Part shown: one piece after another, positions 6,559-13,800 of the stretch
Layout: each line of letters opens with the position of its first letter
How positions within the stretch are numbered: position 1 is the stretch's first letter
Assembly (NCBI GenBank): GCA_964404765.1
Contig: CAYOLL010000154.1
Span: forward strand, 1 to 14,389
DNA: 14,389 bases
Source of the DNA: CAYOLL01 sp964404765 [NCBI: uncultured Gemmatimonadota bacterium]
Lineage (GTDB): Bacteria > 4572-55
Direction of reading: 5' to 3'
Notes under the pieces: model-generated
What the model saw: only the letters and a program-made list of their open reading frames with translations
The model's database searches: none
Told to the model about the DNA's origin: nothing
Translations under genes and position numbers: made by a program

Positions 6559-6765
6559 ATGAAGCGCAAAACAAACGCCTCAATAAAATTCGTTTACTGG
6601 CAAGACGGCGAGATGTGGCTGGGCTACTTGCAAGACTTTCCCGATTACATGACCCAGGGCGAAACATACGAGGAATTGCTGGAAAATTTGAAGGATATTT
6701 ATCAGGACTTGACCGGCGGCTTGATTCCACAAGTTCGTCAGGTCGGGGAGTTGGCCCTGGCATGA
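6559..6765 (+). CDS. hicB: HicB-family antitoxin
   Basis: A 68-residue protein, SIKFVYWQDGEMWLGYLQDF followed by PDYMTQGETYEELLENLKDI, the partial RNase-H-like fold of HicB antitoxins (a strand pair, then a T-x-G-x-TYEELLENL helix). The ATG at 6559 is preceded by AAAGGA (6548-6553); the TTG at 6544 would lie upstream of that site. The stop overlaps the hicA start as ATGA, so expression is coupled. The C-terminus is short and has no obvious DNA-binding domain, so it probably acts by masking the toxin, and autoregulation may need the complex. Confidence 0.85.
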   Translation: MKRKTNASIKFVYWQDGEMWLGYLQDFPDYMTQGETYEELLENLKDIYQDLTGGLIPQVRQVGELALA

Positions 6766-6941
6766 AACGAGCGGACTTGATCAAAAAGATCGAAAAAGCC
6801 GGTTGTGTTCTCATCAGACACGGCAGCAAGCACGACTGGTATCAAAACCCAATAACGGGGATTTGCCAGCCGGTTCCGCGCCATCGGGAAATCAAAGAGC
6901 ATCTGGCCAAACACATCCTCAAAATGCTTTCCGCCGCATGA
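6762..6941 (+). CDS. hicA: HicA-family toxin mRNA interferase
   Basis: A 59-residue dsRBD-like toxin: KRADLIKKIEKAGCVLIRHG, then SKHDWYQNP and PVPRHREIKEHLAKHILKML. The catalytic His of the HicA family lies in the RHGSKHDWY segment, and the PRHREI turn is typical. The length is normal. HicA cleaves mRNA in a ribosome-independent way and is neutralised by HicB, encoded just upstream with an ATGA overlap. The stop codon TGA (6939-6941) in turn overlaps the ATG of endonuclease Q fragment D. Confidence 0.9.
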   Translation: MKRADLIKKIEKAGCVLIRHGSKHDWYQNPITGICQPVPRHREIKEHLAKHILKMLSAA

Positions 6942-7013
6942 CCCCCATCATTGCCGACTTTCACATCCACTCGCGCGACTCCCGCGCTGCCAGCCCGGAA
7001 CTGGATCTGGAGC
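6938..7013 (+). repeat. endonuclease Q 5'-end fragment, copy D
   Basis: This 76-bp match to the start of the gene at 10823 reads MTPIIADFHIHSRDSRAASP followed by ELDLE; similarity then stops. The frame stays open to a TGA at 7043-7045, making a 35-codon micro-ORF. Its start overlaps the hicA stop and its stop overlaps the ATG of the DUF4258 gene, so a chain of ATGA junctions links the two modules. Confidence 0.85.
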
Positions 7014-7041
7014 GTTTTAATCATTATCACGGAGTCTGTCA

Positions 7042-7301
7042 ATGAAACCCATCCGGCTTTCCCATCATGCCGCCGGGTATATGAACCGGCGAGGCTTTAC
7101 GCTATCCGAAAGTCGAAAAATGTATCCGTAATAATCCATCCATGGCAACCTGCGCGGAGTAATTGCTTTGAATGCTCGCAAGATTTCCCGTATCAAAACA
7201 TTTGGAACGGAAACATGTATGCGACCAAGCGGGTGCGCCCCGTCTTTGTTGAAGAACCGACCGAAATTGTTGTTGTGACCGTCTATACCTACTTTTTCTG
7301 A
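7042..7301 (+). pseudogene. frameshifted DUF4258 gene
   Basis: The start reads MKPIRLSHHAAGYMNRRGFT and LSE, then the frame changes near 7108 (GAAAGTCG, one apparent extra base) to VEKCIRNNP, and again near 7148 to HPWQPAR... FECSQDFPYQNIWNG and KRVRPVFVEEPTEIVVVTVY, ending TYFF. These are consecutive parts of a DUF4258 protein (about 85 residues), a family often paired with DUF2283. Two +1 shifts break it. Either it is a pseudogene or the shifts are assembly errors, since both are single-base events. A GGAG at 7031-7034 serves the ATG. In TA-like pairs DUF4258 is regarded as the possible RelE-fold toxin; no function is proven here. Confidence 0.7.
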
Positions 7302-7313
7302 AAGGACACAAGC

Positions 7314-7559
7314 ATGAAAATCAAATATGACCCCGAAGTGGATGCATTGAGCATCATTTTCCATGAAACAACCGTTACCACGGAAGAAGTGGCTGAAGGC
7401 ATTGTCATGGAGTATGACGCTGCCGGTCAATTGGCCGGAATTGAGATTTTAGATGTCATTAAACGCTTTGGCAGTTTGGACACGCTACGGCACATCACGT
7501 TAGAAGATGTGGGTTTTATTCCCACGCGAGCAACAACACCACGGCCTGTGGCGGCGTAG
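7314..7559 (+). CDS. DUF2283 small protein, putative antitoxin partner of DUF4258
   Basis: An 81-residue protein beginning MKIKYDPEVDALSIIFHETT and continuing EGIVMEYDAAGQLAGIEILD, the DUF2283 signature (Y-D-x-E-x-D-A-L near the start, then I-x-x-D-x-D/A-x-x-G-x-x-x-GIEIL). It has a good AAAGGA site (7301-7306) and follows the DUF4258 gene by 12 bases, a common pairing in genomes with many TA modules. The C-terminal stretch (TRATTPRPVAA) is extra and disordered-looking. The stop is six bases before endonuclease Q fragment E. The gene remains intact while its partner is broken, as expected if loss of a toxin is tolerated. Confidence 0.82.
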   Translation: MKIKYDPEVDALSIIFHETTVTTEEVAEGIVMEYDAAGQLAGIEILDVIKRFGSLDTLRHITLEDVGFIPTRATTPRPVAA

Positions 7560-7565
7560 CCTTCA

Positions 7566-7619
7566 ATGACCCCCTTCATCGCCGACTTCCACATCCACTC
7601 GCGCTACTCCCGCGCTACC
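7566..7619 (+). repeat. endonuclease Q 5'-end fragment, copy E
   Basis: 54 bp identical to 10823-10876 except for three transitions: the closest of the partial copies to the intact gene and also the nearest to it. It encodes MTPFIADFHIHSRYSRAT, then unrelated codons to a TGA at 7689-7691. The following DNA to 7715 is a short AT-rich leader with a TTGAAA (7644-7649) and a weak CATACT (7669-7674) that might serve the methyltransferase gene. Confidence 0.9.
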
Positions 7620-7715
7620 CACGAATCTGGAACATTTTCCAAATTGAAAAGTTTTAGTAAGGATGTGTCATACTCACTTGTTGCAGACTGAGTTGTGAGG
7701 TCGAAATTGAAACCA

Positions 7716-9416
7716 ATGGGTCATGCTACACTTCAAGAGCGGAAAAATTCGGGCGCGCACTACACCCCACTGAATCTGGCGGATTTTGTTGCCCGACAAA
7801 TTCTTAGCGTTTGGCGACCGATAGCTAAAGCGGGACAAATACGTATTCTCGATCCTGCAATAGGTGATGGACAGCTCATTACAGCACTCGTCAAGAAATT
7901 GATAACGTCTGGGTATAAAGAGTTTGAACTCCTTGGCTTTGATACGGACGTTAGCGCAATTGAACAAGCAAAGGAAAAACTTCGCTGTTTATGCCCAAGC
8001 GCAGCATTGGATTTGCGAAACAGAAATTTTTTAGACATTGTTCGATCCTCACAGAGTCAGGATTTGTTCTCGACATTTGCTCCGCTTAAAAGTGTTGATT
8101 TGATCATTGCCAATCCACCTTATGTTCGCACCCAAGTGATGGGGGCGTCCAATTCAAAAAAATTAGCGATTCAATTTGATCTGTCCGGACGGGTTGACTT
8201 GTATTATGCTTTTGTGCTAAGTCTGGTTGAGGTGCTGGATAAAACCGGTGTAGCGGGAGTGATTGTCTCGAATCGTTTTATGACTACTCAATCCGGTCGC
8301 AGCGTTCGTAAAAGTTTATTAGAAAGATACGATGTTCTGCATATCTGGGATTTGGGTGATACCAAGCTTTTTGAAGCCGCTGTATTGCCGGCGGTCTTGC
8401 TGCTTCGACGCAAGCAGAACATGACGAATGGCAACAAAACCGGATTTACCAGCATCTATTCCGCAAATGTGGATTTATTTGCGCAATCTTGCCCGGATGT
8501 GATCAGCGCCTTAGAACTGCAAGGTCCGGTAAAAGTAAATGGCATGCAGTCTTATTGCGTTAAACACGGATTTTTAAATGGCGACATTAGCGACGGCGCT
8601 GTTTGGCGTATGGCCACGGACAGCGTGGATCAATGGTTATCAACCGTCAATCGCAATACCAGTCTCACATTTGGCGAAATTGGGAAAATTAGAGTCGGTG
8701 TAAAAACGACGGCTGATAGTGTTTTTATCCGATCCGATTGGGAAAATGCCTCTGGAACAGCTCGGCCGGAACTATTGCGGCCCTTGCTGACCCATCATAA
8801 TGCCTATAACTATCGGGCGCATCCGACTTCAAAACAGATTCTATATCCCCACATCGTTGCGAACGGCAAGCGTGTAGCTGTTGATTTGGCAAAGTATCCC
8901 AATACCGCCCGCTATCTGGAATTGCATCGAACTGCGCTGGAATCACGAAGCTACGTTATGGATTCTGGCCGCAAATGGTTTGAAATTTGGGTGCCGCAAC
9001 ATCCCGAACTTTGGTCCAAGCCAAAGCTTGTTTTCCGGGATATTGTAGACAAACCGACTTTTTGGTTGGATACAAGCGGCGCAGTAGTCAACGGTGACTG
9101 TTATTGGTTGACCCTGAATTCAACAATTGAGGAAGACTGGCTATGGCTGGCGCTGGCTATCGGCAATTCCGCGTTTATTGAAATTTTTTATGACCGCAAT
9201 TTTAATAATAAACTATACGCTAATCGGCGTCGTTTTATGACTCAATACGTAGAAAAATTTCCGCTGCCGGATATAAAAACGCCGCTTTCCCAGCAAATTG
9301 TTTCGCTCGCCAAACAAATTTTTGAGCTTACCTTGACGACGGATACCAGCAGTTTTAAAAAAGAACTGGACTGTTTAATCTGGCAGGCGTTTGGGGTCAC
9401 TGATCAAAAAAGCTAG
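7716..9416 (+). CDS. N6-adenine DNA methyltransferase of a type II restriction-modification system
   Basis: 566 residues. The N-terminal catalytic domain begins RKNSGAHYTP, has SAM-binding motif I at ILDPAIGDGQ (residue 46 on) and the catalytic motif IV ANPPYVR (residue 132 on), the N6-adenine class, in the order typical of TaqI/Eco57I-type enzymes. The second half (FGEIGKIRVGVKTTADSVFI, RPLLTHHNAYNY, FNNKLYANRRRFMTQYVEKF) resembles the target-recognition domain that ends TaqI-like methylases. It should methylate adenine in the site cut by the convergent endonuclease. An upstream in-frame GTG at 7695 begins right after the stop of the copy E micro-ORF and could be used; neither start has a strong ribosome site. 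Its 3' end overlaps the endonuclease gene by 20 bases. The recognition sequence is unknown. Confidence 0.9.
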   Translation: MGHATLQERKNSGAHYTPLNLADFVARQILSVWRPIAKAGQIRILDPAIGDGQLITALVKKLITSGYKEFELLGFDTDVSAIEQAKEKLRCLCPSAALDLRNRNFLDIVRSSQSQDLFSTFAPLKSVDLIIANPPYVRTQVMGASNSKKLAIQFDLSGRVDLYYAFVLSLVEVLDKTGVAGVIVSNRFMTTQSGRSVRKSLLERYDVLHIWDLGDTKLFEAAVLPAVLLLRRKQNMTNGNKTGFTSIYSANVDLFAQSCPDVISALELQGPVKVNGMQSYCVKHGFLNGDISDGAVWRMATDSVDQWLSTVNRNTSLTFGEIGKIRVGVKTTADSVFIRSDWENASGTARPELLRPLLTHHNAYNYRAHPTSKQILYPHIVANGKRVAVDLAKYPNTARYLELHRTALESRSYVMDSGRKWFEIWVPQHPELWSKPKLVFRDIVDKPTFWLDTSGAVVNGDCYWLTLNSTIEEDWLWLALAIGNSAFIEIFYDRNFNNKLYANRRRFMTQYVEKFPLPDIKTPLSQQIVSLAKQIFELTLTTDTSSFKKELDCLIWQAFGVTDQKS

Positions 9417-10710
9417 CCGGGAGAGGAATTTGCAGCTTTTTATTAATCACTTTGCCTTGAAACTGTGGAAAGCGTGTAAAAAATTTCTCACCCGTGCTCA
9501 GATAAAGACGGCTTAACTTGATTACCTGCCCATCGGATTCCGCTGCAAAAATGGCAAAACGTACATCGCAATGTCGAATTTGACTACCCAGAATAGCCGG
9601 CATATCCAGAGCACCCTCGCTGCTCGGAAGAATCAAACCTAAGTCTATAGTGGGTGACATTTGTAATTTAACCTCCAGCAATTGATCACGAATATCCGGA
9701 AACCTGCCGTCATCCGCATAATTCTCATAGCCCAGCTCTTTGCAAACCAAATGATGCAATTGACCGCCCCGATTACGCTCTTGATCTGCGCCTAAATTTA
9801 TAAATGATTGACCCACAAGTCTCTTAAGACGTTGGAACACTTCTTTAATCGACATTAATCGTTCAGGTATGGGATTATCGAGTGGACTGTTTTTAAAAAA
9901 ATTGGGAAATCTGTCAGTTTGTAAAAAGCGAGTCAGGTTTGATGTATCTTCTGGCGTGACCAATTCGAGCGCTTGCTCGCTTGCAATAAGGCGTGCTTGA
10001 TATTTTTGGGTAAGTGTTCCTGTTCTGTCAAATAACGCTAAAATTTCACCAGGGATGACTCTTACACATTCAATTAACTGCTGCGCAGATACCCGAATCA
10101 CCGCATATCGTCTGAATGAAGAGATTTCTTCGTTCCAGATTTGAAGATTATTTGATTTTTGGATATAAGTGTCAAACTGTTGGCCGGGAAATCTGGGCTT
10201 TGTTTTCTTGAAAGATATGGGTACAGGATAACCCAATACCCTGCAAACGGCTTCTTTGACAACTTTTGACCGGGTTCGCAGTGGCAAATTTGCTAGATTT
10301 AGACCCTTTAAACCTTCGTTCAATAAGATTTCCAATGTCAAGCTTGGAATCCAAAGATCAGGATGACCAATTTCAATTTTGTCGTAAATTGTCAGGCCAC
10401 TCTTTGCAATATTTTTAACATAGGCTTGAATATCTGTCTGGAGGATTTTGACTTGAGATCCCATAGTCTTATTCCTTGATCTTAATGTTAATAGTTCTGG
10501 TACGGATACATCAAAAGCGCTAGCAATCAAATCTAATGTACTTAGCGTGACATTTCTTTCAGATCGCTCAATTGCGCCGACGTATGTACGATGAAGTCCA
10601 CAAGCATCAGCCAACTTTTCTTGAGACAGAGCTTTTTGTCCACGAAGAGAACGAATGTTTTCCGCCAGAATTTTCCGCAGGCCATATCCGTCATGCTTAG
10701 AGTTTCTCAT
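9397..10710 (-). CDS. restriction endonuclease with fused N-terminal HTH regulator
   Basis: 437 residues. Residues about 10-75 form an XRE/Cro-type helix-turn-helix (IRSLRGQKALSQEKLADACG then LHRTYVGAIERSERNVTLST) like controller (C) proteins of restriction systems. The C-terminal part contains GGQLHHLVCKELGYE, then PDIRDQLLEVKLQ (Pro338 to Gln350), a plausible PD-(D/E)xK nuclease core with Asp339 or Asp342, Glu346 and Lys348. Convergence and overlap with the methyltransferase gene support it as the cognate endonuclease. Fusing the C-protein-like domain to the nuclease suggests direct autoregulation, delaying nuclease expression until the host DNA is methylated. The ATG is preceded by GGGGGAG. 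The middle region is not recognised. Confidence 0.75.
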   Translation of the reverse strand: MRNSKHDGYGLRKILAENIRSLRGQKALSQEKLADACGLHRTYVGAIERSERNVTLSTLDLIASAFDVSVPELLTLRSRNKTMGSQVKILQTDIQAYVKNIAKSGLTIYDKIEIGHPDLWIPSLTLEILLNEGLKGLNLANLPLRTRSKVVKEAVCRVLGYPVPISFKKTKPRFPGQQFDTYIQKSNNLQIWNEEISSFRRYAVIRVSAQQLIECVRVIPGEILALFDRTGTLTQKYQARLIASEQALELVTPEDTSNLTRFLQTDRFPNFFKNSPLDNPIPERLMSIKEVFQRLKRLVGQSFINLGADQERNRGGQLHHLVCKELGYENYADDGRFPDIRDQLLEVKLQMSPTIDLGLILPSSEGALDMPAILGSQIRHCDVRFAIFAAESDGQVIKLSRLYLSTGEKFFTRFPQFQGKVINKKLQIPLPASFFDQ

Positions 10711-10728
10711 TTCTCCCCCATTTGATTA

Positions 10729-10757
10729 TTGACAATTGACACAAACAATTGTATTCT
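10729..10757 (+). promoter_or_regulatory. candidate promoter of the endonuclease Q-helicase gene
   Basis: TTGACA (10729-10734), a 17-base spacer and TATTCT (10752-10757) fit the consensus well; a second TTGACA lies at 10736-10741. The predicted start is about 60 bases before the GTG. It overlaps the inverted repeat beside the divergent restriction gene, so both genes may be controlled there. Confidence 0.5.
10732..10752. promoter_or_regulatory. inverted repeat, candidate operator for the HTH-endonuclease
   Basis: ACAATTG (10732-10738), a 7-base spacer and CAATTGT (10746-10752) form a perfect inverted repeat 22 bases upstream of the endonuclease start. A second smaller one, GTCT-AC-AGAC (10772-10781), resembles C-protein boxes. 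Either could bind the XRE domain. Confidence 0.4.
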
Positions 10758-10822
10758 ACTGCTACTTTTATGTCTACAGACTCTAAATAGCATTTTTTAG
10801 TATATAACTATGGACACTGCAA

Positions 10823-13800
10823 GTGGCCCCCTTCATCGCCGACTTCCACATCCACTCGCGCTACTCCCGCGCCACCAGCCCGGAACTGGACCTGGAGCAT
10901 CTCGACTATTGGGCGCGGCTTAAGGGCATTAAAGTCGTCGGCACGGGCGATTTTACCCATCCGGCCTGGTGGCGGGAAATCACGACCAAGCTGGAGCAAA
11001 CCGAACCCGGCCTGTTCCGGCTCAAGCGCGAATACCGCCTGTCCACAAACCTTCCCGCCTTAGACGCGCCCGACCGCGATCCGCGCTTTATCCTCACCGT
11101 CGAACTCAGCAACATCTACAAAAAGGGCGACAGAGTCCGCAAAATCCACCACGTCATCTTTGCCCCGGACATGGCCACGGTGGAGCGGATGCAGACCGAT
11201 CTGCGCCGCCTCGGTTTCAACATCGAATCCGACGGCCGGCCCATCCTCGGCATGGACAGCCGCGACCTGCTGGAACTGTGTCTGCGCGCCTCGCCGGACA
11301 TCTTCTTCGTGCCCGCCCACATCTGGACGCCCTGGTTTGCCGTGCTCGGCTCCAAGTCCGGCTTCGACAGCGTCACCGACTGCTTTGGCGACCTGGCTGA
11401 CCACATCCACGCCGTCGAGACCGGCCTGTCCAGCGACGTGCCCATGAACAGCCTGTGCCGCTTTCTAGATTGCTACACCCTCATCTCCAACTCGGACGCC
11501 CACTCGCCGGAAAAGCTGGGCCGCAACGCCAACCGCTTCGCCTGCGACCTGTCCTATCCCGCCATCATCACGGCCATGAAAACCGGCGACCCGACGCAGT
11601 TTTTGGGCACGATTGACTTTTTCCCGCAGGAAGGCAAATATCACTACGACGGCCATCGCCCGTGCAAAGTCTGCTTAGACCCCGTGGAGACGCGGCGGCA
11701 TAATGGCTTGTGCCCGGCCTGCGGCAAACCAGTCACCGTCGGCGTCATGAGTCGCGTGGTGGAGTTGGCCGAGCGGGCCGATTGGCGCGAGCGGTCGCGG
11801 CGGCAGGATTTTGCCGAAATCATCACTTTAAAAGAGTTGTTGGGCGAGATTCTCAGCGTCGGTCCCGGCTCGAAGAAAGTCGGCGACGCCTACGACAACA
11901 TCCTCAAAAAATCCGGCGCGGAGTTGGACATTTTGCTGGATCAACCGCCGGACGCGCTGGACAACGAGGTGCTGGCCGAGGGCATCCGCCGCATGAGGGC
12001 GGGCGAGGTTTACATCCAGGAAGGCTACGACGGCGAATATGGCCGCATCACCGTTTTTGCCGACAACGAGGCCAAGTCCTTCAAGCGCAGCGACGGCCTG
12101 TTCGCCGACCTGACCCAGCCGAAACGCCCGCCCAAACGCCCGCTGATCAACTTTGACGTGGCCGAATATCGCCGTCTTGGGCAACGCCACGAGATTCCGT
12201 CTTTCCAAAAAGATGGAATCTCTGCCCCGGAAAAAAACGACTGTTCCAGGAGAACGATCATGTCTGAATTAAACGCCGACCAACTCGTCGCCGTACAGCA
12301 TCACACCGGCCCCGCCCTGGTCATTGCCGGGCCGGGCACGGGCAAGACCAAAGTCCTGACCGAACGCATCGCCTGGCTGATCCGCGAGAAAAACGTCCCG
12401 CCGGAGCAGATTTTGGCCGTCACTTTTACCAACAAAGCGGCGGAAGAGCTTGTAGCGCGAGTCTCCCGACTCGCCGCTTCGACTCAGGAGAGTCGAGCTA
12501 CAATTTGCACCTTTCACGCGCTGGGCTACGCCATCTTGCAGGAACAGGCCGACAAATTGGGACGGACGACGGATTTTACCATCATAGACGGCGACGACCG
12601 CGCCTGGATTCTGCGCCATCGCCTCGGCATAATGAAATCGAAGGTTTCTTACCTGGCCGCATATATCGAACAGCGCAAAGCCAAACCCGCCCGGGAAGAA
12701 GTGTTTGATGAAGAAGCCACCGCCGATGACGACTGGGTGACGGTGATGACGTTTGAAGACACGAATTACCCGATCTACGAACAGTACGAAGCCTATTTGC
12801 GGGCAAACAATTTGTTCGATCTGGACGATTTGATCTATCAACCGGTCATGATGCTGGCCCGGCAGGATGATGTGGCGGCGTATTACCGGCAGCGTTTTCG
12901 TTGGATTCTGGTAGACGAGTATCAAGACGTGAATTACGTTCAATTTTTACTAATAGGTCTGCTGGCCGGCACAGATGAGCCGAATCTGTTTGCCATTGGC
13001 GATCCCAACCAGGCCATTTACGGCTTTCGTGGGGCGGACATTGCTTTTATCAACGATTTTGACAAAGTATTTTCGCCGGCCGTGACCTATCGCCTGCGCC
13101 AAAGCTATCGCTGCGCCGACGTGATCCTCAAAGCGTCGAGCGATGTCTTGCAGCCCCTTCGACAAGCTCAGGACAGGCCCGAGCGCTTGCTGGCCGGTGT
13201 GCCGTCGGAAGTCAAGATTGCCCTGAGCGAGCATCCGACCGACAAAAGCGAGGCCGAGTTCATCGCCCGCACCATCGAGCAACTCATGGGCGGGTTGCGC
13301 TTTTTCTCGCTGGACAGCGGCGTGACTGGCGGGCACGAAGGCGCGCAAGTGGGCAGCCTGGGCGAAATCGTCGTGCTGTGCCGCACCCGCGCCCAATTTG
13401 ACGCGCTGGAAAAGGCATTTCACGATCACACCATTCCCTATCAGACCGTCGGCGACACGCCCTTTTTCCGCGAAGAACCGTTCTCGCTGATTTTGGACAC
13501 GCTCAAGCTGGCGCTGAACCCGGACAATGCCTTTTTGCGCGAACGATTGTTGGATGCAGGCATTGACCCTAAGGGTTTCGCTCTTCAACCCTTAGGGTCT
13601 GGCGTAAAAGAAGCACTCTCGGCCATCATAAACGCCCATTTTCCGCACCTCAAAGAGAGCCATGCCCCGGACATCAACCACTTGCTGGATTTAGCCGCGC
13701 CCTACGGCGACGATGTGAAAGCTCTCCTGCGTTTCACCGACCTCGGCGTGGGCGTAGACACCTGGCAGCCGCACATCGAAAACGTGACCCTGATGACCCT

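Noticed and set aside
1980-7619. The evenly spaced head fragments as a CRISPR array
   Set aside because: The units are 400-3600 bp apart, differ in length, and are separated by genes rather than short spacers; no cas genes are present.
12269-12943. 224-codon minus-strand frame in the helicase
   Set aside because: Antisense shadow of helicase motifs I to II; no motif or start signal.
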